DNA from: CAWBBA01 sp963741625
GTDB lineage: Bacteria > Desulfobacterota > Desulfomonilia > Desulfomonilales > Desulfomonilaceae
DNA: 64,000 nucleotides
Reading direction: 5' to 3'
Assembly: GCA_963741625.1 (NCBI GenBank)
Contig: CAVUIT010000012.1
Location: forward strand, 372,001-436,000
Under the pieces are notes generated by a model that had not been told where the DNA came from, ran no database searches, and saw only the letters and a program-made list of their open reading frames with translations. This document shows, piece by piece, positions 26,265 to 34,439 of this stretch. Both the position numbers and the translations under genes were made by a program. Each line of letters opens with the position of its first letter. The stretch's first letter is position 1.

Positions 26265-27391
26265 GTTGTGGCTGGCTTTAGAGATTTTCTGTATATGCGC
26301 CATTTGTTGTGCATTTTTGCGCCCAATTCACTTACAAATTTGTTGATGTCCGTATTGTCTTCCAGGGTCCACCCGAACTCCGAGTAGTCATATTTTTCCC
26401 AATAAAACTGGTTCAGATAGTCAAAGAGCACCACCGGGAGTCCTAGTCCCTGATGGCTTTTCCTGAATCCAAAGATGAGAGCTCGTGTGCCTTTTACGTC
26501 CCTTCGATGGATAAGAATCTTCAGCAGGCCCAGCAACCCCACCTTGCCGTTCAAGCGTTTCAGGATGGGGCTGATGTCCGGCAACATGACCGATACCCCG
26601 ACCGGCTTCTCGTCGTAATAGACGAGGCAAATAACGCTCGGGTCCACGATCCGAACCAGTTCTCTCCCTACATCGAGCACCTCGTCCTCCGTCATGGGGA
26701 CGAAGCCCCAGTTTGGGGACCAGGCCTCATCATAGATTTCCTGTATCAGCGACATCTCCGAATGAAAATTCTTCTTTTCGGCGCTTCGGATCCGGATGGT
26801 GCTTTTCCTCCTAAGACGGCGGGCCAATCGATTGACTCTGGCGTTCGCACGGTCATTCTTAACCAGCAAGAACGAGAGGAGATCTTTTTCCTTTTCGAAC
26901 CCGAATGATTCGACTAGATCAGCGTAGTACTCGGGATTGTAGGTCATCATGAATGAAGGCGGATGCTCAAAGCCCTCGACAAGCAGACCCACCTCGTAAT
27001 TGGTTGAAGGGTTTAGCGGGCCTCGCAAGAAGGTCATCGCCTTGCTTGACACCCAGTCTTCCACAGCGGAAAAAAGGCGAGCAGCAGCTTCGGGATCGTT
27101 TTCACATTCAAAAAAGCCCCACGCTCCCATCTTTTCATTATGGAATTGATTGTAATTGTCATCGACTATCCCAGCGATCCTACCGACCGTTTCAGGGCCC
27201 CGCCGAGCCAAAAAGAGAACTCTCTCGGAAAACTTCCAGAACGGATGCTTTATGGGATCTAGGAGCCTGCGAACCTGTTTCTTCAATGGTGGGACCCAGT
27301 TCGTATCCCTTGCATAAATCTTCCAAGGCAGATTAATGAAGGCGTCCAGATCTGACGCGTTTGAAACGGTGATGATCTCAAGCCGAGGCAT
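26261..27391 (-). CDS. GNAT-fold acetyltransferase-like protein (YghO type)
   Basis: 376 aa, no signal peptide. The start has GGAAGAG upstream. It resembles the uncharacterised YghO-type group: KIYARDTNWVPPL near the N-terminus, FLARRGPETVGRIAGIVDDNYNQFHNEKMGAWGFFE (a GNAT-like strand-turn-strand), FLRGPLNPSTNYEVGLLVEGFEHPP and a C-terminal EFGWTLEDNTDINKFVSELGAK. In this group the two halves each look like a GNAT domain. Acceptor unknown. Convergent with the P1 peptidase gene; probably single-gene transcription. Confidence 0.75.
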   Translation of the reverse strand: MPRLEIITVSNASDLDAFINLPWKIYARDTNWVPPLKKQVRRLLDPIKHPFWKFSERVLFLARRGPETVGRIAGIVDDNYNQFHNEKMGAWGFFECENDPEAAARLFSAVEDWVSSKAMTFLRGPLNPSTNYEVGLLVEGFEHPPSFMMTYNPEYYADLVESFGFEKEKDLLSFLLVKNDRANARVNRLARRLRRKSTIRIRSAEKKNFHSEMSLIQEIYDEAWSPNWGFVPMTEDEVLDVGRELVRIVDPSVICLVYYDEKPVGVSVMLPDISPILKRLNGKVGLLGLLKILIHRRDVKGTRALIFGFRKSHQGLGLPVVLFDYLNQFYWEKYDYSEFGWTLEDNTDINKFVSELGAKMHNKWRIYRKSLKPATT

Positions 27392-27556
27392 TGCTACTCT
27401 TCCTACATTGTCGCAAACGCTGCATGGGGTTCTCCAAAAAACAAGAGCATATCATAGGGTGGCGGGACAGGCAAAAGGAGGAATGGCAAGGCTTATGCGT
27501 TTCGGGATTTAGATAGGACAGTGTGTCGATTTCGCGGAATAGGTTCAGGCCGTCGG

Positions 27557-27592
27557 AAAAAAACAAGGCCCTCGAAAACTCCGAGAGCCTTG
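27557..27592 (-). terminator. Rho-independent terminator of the ZraP-like gene
   Basis: On the minus strand an 11-bp stem CAAGGCTCTCG/CGAGGGCCTTG (one G-U type mismatch) with a 7-base loop is followed directly by seven T. It lies 25 bases after the stop at 27617. Confidence 0.85.
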
Positions 27593-27616
27593 TGTGTTCT
27601 CTTTTCACCGACAGAC

Positions 27617-28126
27617 TTAGAGGCTTGAGACTCTACCGGCGCATCCTCCGCAACCTCTGCCGCCTCCAAAACCGCAGCCACCACCGCCAAAGCCGCTACC
27701 TCCGCCACGGTTCATTCCGCCAAAACCGGGGCCGCTAGGACCTAACTTCTGCTTCTGCTCGGGGGTCAATAGCGCCCTGAATTTGGTGCTCATTGCTCGG
27801 CCCTCGTTACGCATGGAATCCTGTAAGGCCCAAATTTCTTGCTTCTTCTTGTCGATGGACTGTTCATCCGGATTCTCTTTGGAAGCCATTTCCATCATCT
27901 CAATTCTCTTTTTGGCCATTTCCGATCGCAGCGTCTCTTGCTTCTTGAAAAACTCGTTCCTCAGCGCGCTCATCTGCTTCTGCTGCTCTGGTGTCAGTTC
28001 GCCCCATATGGCCGCGCCTGTACCTGTGCCGCCTGAACAGCAGCCCATTTGTTGCGCGGAAGCTACCGAAGCTACCAACAATACCATCAACGCCGCGGTC
28101 AATACAGTGGCCCTGGTGAATCTCAT
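27617..28126 (-). CDS. ZraP/Spy-like periplasmic protein, Gly/Cys-rich tail
   Basis: 169 aa. Signal peptide MRFTRATVLTAALMVLLVASVASA. The mature part is a helical hairpin of the LTxxQ/heavy-metal-resistance family: LTPEQQKQMSALRNEFFKKQE, then ALLTPEQKQKLG. The last ~35 residues are Gly-rich with four Cys (GGCGFGGGRGCGGC), a possible metal-binding tail. ZraP and Spy are zinc-binding chaperones of the envelope stress response. Downstream of an ECF sigma/anti-sigma/sensor set and ends in its own terminator. A 12-base motif shared with the sigma gene upstream region occurs at 28171-28182. Confidence 0.85.
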   Translation of the reverse strand: MRFTRATVLTAALMVLLVASVASAQQMGCCSGGTGTGAAIWGELTPEQQKQMSALRNEFFKKQETLRSEMAKKRIEMMEMASKENPDEQSIDKKKQEIWALQDSMRNEGRAMSTKFRALLTPEQKQKLGPSGPGFGGMNRGGGSGFGGGGCGFGGGRGCGGCAGRVSSL

Positions 28127-28386
28127 TTGTAAGTCTCCTTTTCCGAGAGATTTTTCGTATCTAAGCTAGACTTACAAGGACCGGACAAAAAACTCGCGAA
28201 AAAACTTTCAGTGAAGCTGTTCACGTTGTAGGCGTCCCTTTGGATATGGCTTCATCACAGGATGCGGATCGTTGCAGGTGTTTCATCGGCCTTTCAGGGG
28301 GAGGACAAATCTGCGTTCCCAGATGAGGCAGCACCGGGGACTTATAGACGTTCAAGGGGTTACCCGAAGAAATTTTGAGAGATAGG

Positions 28387-28908
28387 TTAGTGGGAAGTCT
28401 CCTGTTCGACGGGAAGTCGCATAGGGCAGGGGCCCGTGCCCCGGCGCCGTCCTGGACCACCGCCACGACCAAAGTCCATGCCGGACATCATGCAAGAGCG
28501 ATTCTTGAGAAAAACGACAAATGCTTGCCGCTTTTCGGGTGGCAACGCAGCCATGGTGCTGCTTATTCGTGCAATCGCTTCCTTCTCCGTTTTGCGTTTG
28601 AGATCAATAAGTTCATTAACCTTCGGCTCCACCGCGGCAGCATCTATCGGATCCTTTGCGATTAGGTCCAAGAGCTGGAAATTCTTTTCGAGGATTTGGT
28701 TCCTGGCTTCCATCATTGCGGCCCCATTGTGCTTCAAACAGAGTTTCCTGATCTGCTCAACATCGTCGCGTGTCAAAGCGGAGGCACCGGTTTCTGGGGC
28801 TGCCGAGGAACGATTTTGAAACCATAGATGCCGGCTCAGGGTTGCGGCAACTGCCAAATTCAAGGCCAAGGAGAAGACAAAAATACTTATCCAAACTACC
28901 TTCTTCAT
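28387..28908 (-). CDS. Membrane-anchored periplasmic metal-sensor-like protein
   Basis: 173 aa. One N-terminal membrane anchor (VVWISIFVFSLALNLAVAATL), then a helical periplasmic domain of the Spy/CnrX-like periplasmic heavy-metal-sensor type (LTRDDVEQIRKLCLKHNGAAMMEARNQILEKNFQLLD... MAALPPEKRQAFVVFL) with a Cys/Met/Gly-rich tail (SCMMSGMDFGRGG). The start overlaps the anti-sigma stop by ATGA. In CnrYXH-type systems such a protein controls the anti-sigma factor; here the order is sigma, anti-sigma, sensor. The 260 bases between it and the ZraP-like gene hold no gene. Confidence 0.8.
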   Translation of the reverse strand: MKKVVWISIFVFSLALNLAVAATLSRHLWFQNRSSAAPETGASALTRDDVEQIRKLCLKHNGAAMMEARNQILEKNFQLLDLIAKDPIDAAAVEPKVNELIDLKRKTEKEAIARISSTMAALPPEKRQAFVVFLKNRSCMMSGMDFGRGGGPGRRRGTGPCPMRLPVEQETSH

Positions 28909-29351
28909 CGGGAATTCTCCTCAACAGCAATGTCCAAAACAATGTCTGAAAATGATTGGCCTGCATCCGTAAGAAGATACTCCAGCTTCGCCTCCGATTG
29001 ATCGCCAACCAATATTTCGGTCATTGAACGACCGGCAAGGTTCCCCACGCCAATCGCGAGAAGAACTATCAACGCGAACAGTGGCACTGGCCTCCATGCG
29101 GAGGGAATGAGGCGCGCCCTCGGCGGCCCGCTCTCGTCGGCGAATCTCGCCTTCACCCTGGAGGCGAGCATGGATGGCGGCCTATATAAGTCAACATCCT
29201 TCAAGGCGCTGTTCAGTGCCGCCATACGCCCGTAGGCACTCCGGCACCCCGAACAGGCGGCCAAGTGTGCTTCTAAGGCTTGCAGGGAATGTTGCCCCAG
29301 TTCGCCGTCTATCAGCATTGACATATGCTTTTGGTAGTCGTTGCAGTCCAT
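28905..29351 (-). CDS. Zinc-finger anti-sigma factor
   Basis: 148 aa. N-terminal ZAS domain with H-x3-C-x2-C (LEAHLAACSGCRSAYGRM) preceded by MDCNDYQKHMSMLIDGEL, one membrane helix (VPLFALIVLLAIGVGNLAG, ~95-113) and a ~35-residue periplasmic tail. It should bind the ECF sigma encoded 58 bases upstream and release it upon an envelope signal. Four-base overlap with the sensor gene. Confidence 0.88.
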   Translation of the reverse strand: MDCNDYQKHMSMLIDGELGQHSLQALEAHLAACSGCRSAYGRMAALNSALKDVDLYRPPSMLASRVKARFADESGPPRARLIPSAWRPVPLFALIVLLAIGVGNLAGRSMTEILVGDQSEAKLEYLLTDAGQSFSDIVLDIAVEENSR

Positions 29352-29409
29352 GGACGGACCCTCCGTACTGTTATACCTTGCTCTCCGCGAAATCCCGCGC
29401 TCGCGCCAA

Positions 29410-30003
29410 TTAATCCTCCAGTATCTCCAACAACCTTTTTCGGCCCCGGAATATGAGCGACTCCACGGACGACATGGACGTATTCATAACCTGAGCGATT
29501 TGATCATAGCTCATGTCATGCTGCGCCTTCAGGAGCATAGCCGTCCGCTGGCGCTCCGGCAGCCTCTCCAGCGCCTGCTCCACTCGAGAATACTCCTGCT
29601 TCATCGCGAGCAGGCTTTCAGCATCCTTCTCTACACCGGAGAACGGACTATTGGAGCTTTCCATGCCTCGTTCGTCAATGTCGAATTCGCTTAGGAACCT
29701 CAGAGTTCGCCGCTTCAATGACCCGAAGACATTGATGCTCTGATTACGCGCGATAGTGAGGAGCCACGTCTTAAAGGTCGCCTTGGAAGGGGCAAAACTG
29801 TCGAGATGCCTGAACGCGCGCAGAAACGTCTCCTGGACTACGTCTTCGGCATCCTGGGAACCGCGCGTAATGCCTCGGGCAAGCCGATAGATCGCCGGCG
29901 CGTAGCGATTTACCAGCGCATCAAAGTCTTGTTCCGATCCGGCCTGGGCCCTCAGGGCAAGCTCTTCGTCCGTGAGGTCATCGTGGTAGGGCATCGAACT
30001 CAA
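29410..30003 (-). CDS. ECF (sigma-70 family) sigma factor, RpoE-like
   Basis: 197 aa; the alternative ATG at 29994 would cut three residues. Region 2 is visible as FDALVNRYAPAIYRLARGITRGSQDAEDVVQETFLRAFRHLDSF and region 4 as ALERLPERQRTAMLLKAQHDMSYDQIAQVMNTSMSSVESLIFRGRKRL. A ~35-residue acidic linker separates them. First gene of sigma/anti-sigma/periplasmic sensor operon; the downstream ZraP-like gene is its likely target. Upstream, GATCCTTGGAAG (30061-30072) matches 10 of 12 bases of a motif in front of the ZraP-like gene. Confidence 0.92.
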   Translation of the reverse strand: MSSMPYHDDLTDEELALRAQAGSEQDFDALVNRYAPAIYRLARGITRGSQDAEDVVQETFLRAFRHLDSFAPSKATFKTWLLTIARNQSINVFGSLKRRTLRFLSEFDIDERGMESSNSPFSGVEKDAESLLAMKQEYSRVEQALERLPERQRTAMLLKAQHDMSYDQIAQVMNTSMSSVESLIFRGRKRLLEILED

Positions 30004-30391
30004 TTACCACGGCCTTCCCGCAAATTCAAACGCCTCGCAACTTCCCGAGTCATCTAGCCTCTTCCAAGGATCCAGTAAGGCGCCCTGTCGGGCGCTGTGA
30101 TGCCCCAGGCATCTACCGGTCCGATGCTGCGTTGTTTGTAGACGAGAATCTAATAGGCAGCTTTGCGGTGAACAGAGGAACCAACTTGGGTGGGCGCGTC
30201 TGAAAAAGCTACAATTCCGCCAGAATCAATACGCGGCGCGCAGACAAGAAAATAGCGGCTTTGGCATCGGTGTTTCAAAGGCGGGAAGGTGCGGTGTCTG
30301 GCGGTTTGACAAATGAAAAGGCCGGGATTACAAGCCTCCCGGCCTTTCGGATCATCTATCATCTATACCGAGTTAAATGCGCGCTAGCGCT
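30004..30391. other. Gene-free stretch with hairpin terminator
   Basis: Holds the upstream region of the ECF sigma gene (30004-~30160) and, at 30315-30347, a minus-strand stem AAAGGCCGGGA/TCCCGGCCTTT with a 9-base loop followed by TTTTC, which can terminate the secreted-protein gene ending at 30392. No other feature seen. Confidence 0.6.
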
Positions 30392-30788
30392 TTACCAGCC
30401 CCTCGGGGGCACGTAGGTGTTCACCGGGGTGCAGGGCACTGCTGCGGTGACATAGGCGGGCTCGCCAAGATCAACCTTGCAGCACTGATCGCCCGGGCAC
30501 TTAGTGAAGACCGGCGTGGTTACGATGGCCAATGCCCTGAAGGGAATGCTCAACGCAGCGTGAATTACACCAGGAACCAATGGGGCCTCACATCCGGGAG
30601 CCACAGGGCCTCTAAGGGTGGTAGTCTCCCGGGCCTACGCCTTCTAGACAAGAGCTGCCACCACAAAAGACCTCATTGGGAATTCCCGGCACGGGCCACT
30701 TTGCTACGGTGTAACCCCAGGACATCCCCGCACCAAGTGCCAGCATCATCGCAAGGATTCCAAGAATTACAGCGGATTTCTTAACCAT
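30392..30788 (-). CDS. Small secreted Cys-rich protein (frameshifted)
   Basis: ATG at 30788 with GGAGG upstream; signal peptide MVKKSAVILGILAMMLALGAGMSWG. The first ~58 residues run to GGSSCLEGVGPGDYHP and a stop at ~30616; the next frame continues GPVAPGCEAPLVPGVIHAAL... FTKCPGDQCCKVDLGEPAY to 30392. A one-base indel near 30620 restores a ~131-aa protein with seven Cys. The leader (30781-30807) is identical over 27 bases with that of the neighbour at 31532, and both carry a TTGACA promoter. Probably exported to periplasm or surface; function unknown. Confidence 0.6.
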
Positions 30789-30879
30789 ACCCTCATCCTC
30801 CTTTCATTCAAGACCTTCCAGTTTCAAAACCGGAAATCAATGGATATTCTTTAACTTGCACAAAAAAGATATTGCGTTG

Positions 30880-30908
30880 TATTTATCTTAAAAACAGCCC
30901 ATTGTCAA
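30880..30908 (-). promoter_or_regulatory. Putative sigma-70 promoter of the first secreted Cys-rich gene
   Basis: Minus strand TTGACA (30903-30908), 17-base spacer, TAAATA (30880-30885). The -35 is consensus, the -10 only 3 of 6. The neighbour gene has a like-spaced promoter, which supports the call. Leader ~85 bases. Confidence 0.5.
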
Positions 30909-30980
30909 GCATTTTTTGTCTCTCAGAGAGCGCCAACTGTCCCGAGCTGTTTCACCTGTCTGGTCCGTTTGGTCTCAACT

Positions 30981-31014
30981 AAAAAGGGACCGGACTGAGT
31001 AAAAGCCCGGTCCC
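30981..31014 (-). terminator. Rho-independent terminator of the second secreted Cys-rich gene
   Basis: Minus strand GGGACCGG (31007-31014 region), 13-base loop, CCGGTCCC, then TTTTT. Lies 42 bases after the stop at 31056. Confidence 0.8.
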
Positions 31015-31055
31015 TCTAGTTCACTCATTCATAGCCTATAACCAAAGGTCCCGGA

Positions 31056-31532
31056 CTACCAAAGGGCGCCAAACATGACCGAGGGCGCACCGAGAGCCAT
31101 CGGAACACCGGCCATTACGCAAGAGAGCGGGCCATAGCAAGGACCGCAGGGGCCGTCGCCGCCACCAAATAGGCCACCACCGCCGCCGAGGCCGCAGTCA
31201 TATACGCCGTCACAGCCGCCGAACAGAGCATCAAACGGAAGGCCGAGCAGATTGGCAACGGCAGCGCAAAGTCCCGCCGTCATCTTGGGGCCGCAATCAG
31301 CCGGACCGCACGCGGCGGGGCCGCAAGCGGGGGCGGGGCCCTCAATCTTGCACTGCCATGTCTTCACTATTGTTTTGAATTCCGGCGTGGGGCAGTCTAC
31401 GGGAAGATACATAGGCTTGCAGGTGGGACCGCAGTCTCCACCGGGCCACCCAACGAAGAACGCAGAGGAAGTTCCCGCAGCCACAAGCATCAGCGACAGA
31501 ACACCGAGAACAACTAGAGTTCTCTTAACCAT
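31056..31532 (-). CDS. Small secreted Cys/Gly-rich protein
   Basis: 158 aa. Signal peptide MVKRTLVVLGVLSLMLVAAGTSSA. The mature part has about 15 Cys, many in CGP units (ACGPAACGPADCGP, GPCGPCYGP), a Gly run and a hydrophobic middle (TAGLCAAVANLLGLPFDALFGG). No recognised family. The start codon region and ribosome site are identical over 27 bases to the upstream paralogue-like gene at 30788. Monocistronic: own TTGACA-N17-AATAAA promoter and own terminator. Likely an abundant exported structural or metal-binding protein; this is inference from composition only. Confidence 0.75.
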   Translation of the reverse strand: MVKRTLVVLGVLSLMLVAAGTSSAFFVGWPGGDCGPTCKPMYLPVDCPTPEFKTIVKTWQCKIEGPAPACGPAACGPADCGPKMTAGLCAAVANLLGLPFDALFGGCDGVYDCGLGGGGGLFGGGDGPCGPCYGPLSCVMAGVPMALGAPSVMFGALW

Positions 31533-31625
31533 ACCCTCATCCTCCTTTCATCAATCCTTTTCAAAGGAAGCTTACAAACCAGATTTGGATTGCCTCCAAA
31601 AATATAACTCCGGATGTGATTCAAG

Positions 31626-31654
31626 TTTATTGCAGAAATAACCCCTCTTGTCAA
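31626..31654 (-). promoter_or_regulatory. Sigma-70 promoter of the second secreted Cys-rich gene
   Basis: Minus strand TTGACA (31649-31654), 17-base spacer, AATAAA (31626-31631; 4 of 6 to TATAAT). Leader ~85 bases, like that of the neighbour. Confidence 0.65.
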
Positions 31655-32041
31655 CCTTTTTTTCCCGATACCCGTCCGGTCGACCGCGGGGCCGAAACGC
31701 ATCCAAGTTTGGACGTAGATTAGCCGTCATCAAAATCGAATGTCAAGTGAAAAAATCGCCGATGACGCGCGGGGCCGGGTCTAAGCCGCGGCAGCCCCAT
31801 ACGGCTATTCAAATAAGTTAGCTCAGGGCAGGGTCTGTGCCAAGAAGTTATTGGGGCACTGTCCGAAGCGAGCTTGACCATCGCAACAAAAGGCTCCGAG
31901 TACTTCCTGTGCCGACTGCTTTATGTCCTCCCACGGACAAGGACATTGACTCCACCTCGTTGGACAGCTACAACTGTAGGTCAGACTCTCGCAGTTTGCA
32001 CCCGCGGATGTAGGGTCACAACTGCCTAGGGGTTGTATAGC
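31655..32041. other. Gene-free stretch upstream of the MoxR gene
   Basis: 387 bases between divergent genes. I see no open frame of merit, no repeat and no RNA gene. It should hold the promoter of the MoxR/VWA operon; no clear consensus was found. Confidence 0.4.
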
Positions 32042-32950
32042 ATGTTTGGAAAGCTGTTTGATATCAGGCTATTCAAGAAACAGGAGGAGCCACAGTTCAT
32101 GTTTGATCATTCGACTAGGCCTGTTTTCACCGGCGCGTCAAAATACGTCCTGGATGAAGAGCTCGCCAGGATCGTCAATATTTCTATGGCATTGGAGATG
32201 CCGTTACTGCTCAAGGGAGAGCCGGGGACCGGGAAGACGATGCTGGCCCATGCCATTGCCGAAAGCTTGGGTATGCCGCTAATCGTGCTGAACGTCAAAT
32301 CCAGCATGAAACTGGTTGACGCCCTATATCAGTACGACACCCTTACGCGTCTTAACGACAGCCGGTTTGGAGACTCGAGCCGAGACGTGAGCAACATTGA
32401 AGACTACATCAGGATGGGCAAGATAGGACAAGCTTTTGCCTCAGAGATCAAGGTGGTTTTGCTCATCGACGAGATAGACAAGGCCGACACTGATTTCCAG
32501 GACGACATGCTGGATGTGCTCGATCAGATGGAATTCGACATTATGGAAATCGACAAAACCATTAAGGCCAAAACAAGGCCGGTGATCATAATCACTTCTA
32601 ATGCCAAGAAGGATCTTTCCGACCCCTTTCTGGGAAGGTGCAATTTCCACCATATTGCATTTCCAGAGGCGGACATGATGAGGGAGGTTGTCCGGGTCCA
32701 CTTTCCGGAGTTGGACAAGGAGCTTCTCGATATATGCGTGAAGGCGTTCTATCGCCTCCGCGAATTTCAGGGGATAGAAAAAAAGCCCGCCACCAGGGAA
32801 CTCATCAACTGGGTGAGGGCCCTACTGCAAGACCCGGACTTCAGACCGAAGGACGTGTTGTCGGGAAAGATCCCGTTTCTGGGCATTCTCTTCAAAAAGA
32901 GTCCGGATTATCAGCAGGCGCTCTTACAGGGACGGCGTTCTCGCGGTTGA
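32042..32950 (+). CDS. MoxR-type AAA+ ATPase
   Basis: About 302 aa from the ATG at 32042; a second in-frame ATG at 32099 has the better ribosome site (AGGAGG nine bases upstream) and would give 283 aa. Walker A GEPGTGKT, Walker B VVLLIDEIDKAD, sensor 1 IIITSNAKKDLSD and the arginine region LGRCNFHHIAFP are present. MoxR ATPases act as chaperones that mature or activate partner enzymes, usually with a VWA-domain protein, and this gene is followed 22 bases later by just such a gene. The client complex is not evident from the context. Confidence 0.9.
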   Translation: MFGKLFDIRLFKKQEEPQFMFDHSTRPVFTGASKYVLDEELARIVNISMALEMPLLLKGEPGTGKTMLAHAIAESLGMPLIVLNVKSSMKLVDALYQYDTLTRLNDSRFGDSSRDVSNIEDYIRMGKIGQAFASEIKVVLLIDEIDKADTDFQDDMLDVLDQMEFDIMEIDKTIKAKTRPVIIITSNAKKDLSDPFLGRCNFHHIAFPEADMMREVVRVHFPELDKELLDICVKAFYRLREFQGIEKKPATRELINWVRALLQDPDFRPKDVLSGKIPFLGILFKKSPDYQQALLQGRRSRG

Positions 32951-32972
32951 ATCTAAGCGGTAGAAGCAGATC

Positions 32973-34166
32973 ATGTTTGTTGATTTTTTTTACACATTGA
33001 GGCAATCGGGCGTTCCCGTATCTCCCACATCGTTCCTTCGCTTGCAGAAGGCCCTAAAATGTGGGCTCGTCACGGGTCTGGATGACTTCTATACAGCCGC
33101 TAGGGCCATACTGGTAAAAAGCGAACGCTATTTTGATATCTACGACAGGGTGTTTGCGCATTTCTTTCACGGTGCGGAACTCCCCGACTTCCGAGGAATC
33201 GATCTGGACTCCGCGGCCAGGGAATTGTTGGAAGAGTGGCTCAAGGAACCTGAGGCCTTGGCGCAGGCCCTCGGAATAAGTCGGGAACAGTTGGAAGAGA
33301 TGTCGCCGGAAGATTTGATCAAGTATTTCCTCGAACGACTCAAGGAACAGAACGAAGCCCATCACGGCGGCAGCCGCTGGATAGGGACCGGCGGCACATC
33401 CCCGGTCGGCCATTCGGGATTCCATCCAGGAGGAATGCGGGTAGGGGGCCGCTCCATGGGTAAGTCTGCGATAAAAGTCGCGATGGATCGGCGCTATCGC
33501 GACTATTCCGTTGAGGGGCCTTTAACACAGGCACAGATGGGGGAGGCTCTCAAAAGGCTCCGGAGGATGATCCCTGTCGGCCCCAAAGATCAGGTGAACA
33601 TCGACGAAACTATCCGGGCTACTACGCATAACGCTGGCGAAATTGAAATCGTCTTTGACAGGAGCCTTCGCGACCGCCTTAAAGTGATCCTAATGATTGA
33701 CAACGGCGGATGGTCTATGGATCCTTATGTGGACGTGGTTCAGACGCTGTTCAATTATTCACGGTCGCAGTTCAAGGATCTGAAAACATTTTTCTTTCAC
33801 AATAGCATTTACGATTTTGTGTGGGAGGACTCTCCGAGGAGGTATAAGCCTCAACGTGTACAGGATTTTGCATCGTGGGACCCGGATACAAGACTGGTTA
33901 TCGTAGGGGACGCCAGTATGGCCCCTTACGAACTCATGGCCACCGACGGTTCCATACATATTGAAGAGCGCAGCGGACTGCCAAGTATCGACAGACTCAA
34001 TTTATTGGTTGAATCGTTTCCCCATTCCGCGTGGCTCAATCCTACGCCATTACGCCTCTGGTCCATGACAAGGACTATCGGAATAATTTCCAACATTTTC
34101 TCAATGTTTGAACTCACCCTGGAAGGCCTAGACCAGGCCGTAACTCATTTGATGAGCCGCAACTAA
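32973..34166 (+). CDS. VWA-domain (CoxE-like) protein
   Basis: 397 aa. N-terminal FVDFFYTLRQSGVPVSPTSFLRLQKAL and FDIYDRVFAHFFHG are typical of CoxE/YeaD-like VWA partners of MoxR. Residues ~120-170 are Gly/His-rich (GGSRWIGTGGTSPVGHSGFHPGG). The VWA domain begins at ~residue 227 with VILMIDNGGWSMDP; the MIDAS DxSxS is changed to DNGGWS, so metal binding may be altered. WSMTRTIGIISNIFSMFELT closes the domain. Works with the MoxR ATPase encoded 22 bases upstream. Confidence 0.88.
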   Translation: MFVDFFYTLRQSGVPVSPTSFLRLQKALKCGLVTGLDDFYTAARAILVKSERYFDIYDRVFAHFFHGAELPDFRGIDLDSAARELLEEWLKEPEALAQALGISREQLEEMSPEDLIKYFLERLKEQNEAHHGGSRWIGTGGTSPVGHSGFHPGGMRVGGRSMGKSAIKVAMDRRYRDYSVEGPLTQAQMGEALKRLRRMIPVGPKDQVNIDETIRATTHNAGEIEIVFDRSLRDRLKVILMIDNGGWSMDPYVDVVQTLFNYSRSQFKDLKTFFFHNSIYDFVWEDSPRRYKPQRVQDFASWDPDTRLVIVGDASMAPYELMATDGSIHIEERSGLPSIDRLNLLVESFPHSAWLNPTPLRLWSMTRTIGIISNIFSMFELTLEGLDQAVTHLMSRN

Positions 34167-34439
34167 CTCATTTTCCAACTCTCTGCCCGCGGTCGCCTTC
34201 CAACCGTTCGGGCCTGGCCTTCATACTGACGATTCTTTTTAGAAGGGGGCCGACTGCTTCACTATTACAGGGCGCGTACCGAGTTTTCGATGAAAACAGG
34301 CTGTATTGATGCCTCTCTCTGGAACATTATTTCTCTGAAAATGAGAAGACGCGACAGCGTCCGGTGCAAGGCCGGTGTTGATCTGCGAGAGGGTTTGATA
34401 TAGTTACCTGGCACATGCCAAGTGGGCGTTCCGGCAAAA

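Noticed and set aside
30061..30160. GCGCCTTACTGG...GGCGCC stretch upstream of the ECF sigma gene as a riboswitch-like structure
   Set aside because: Only one short imperfect hairpin is visible (GCGCCCGACAGGGCGC type); no known riboswitch pattern, so not annotated.
34405..34425. TGGCACATGCCA as a possible sigma-54 -24 element
   Set aside because: No GC at the -12 position; it is simply a short palindrome upstream of the PBP-like gene.
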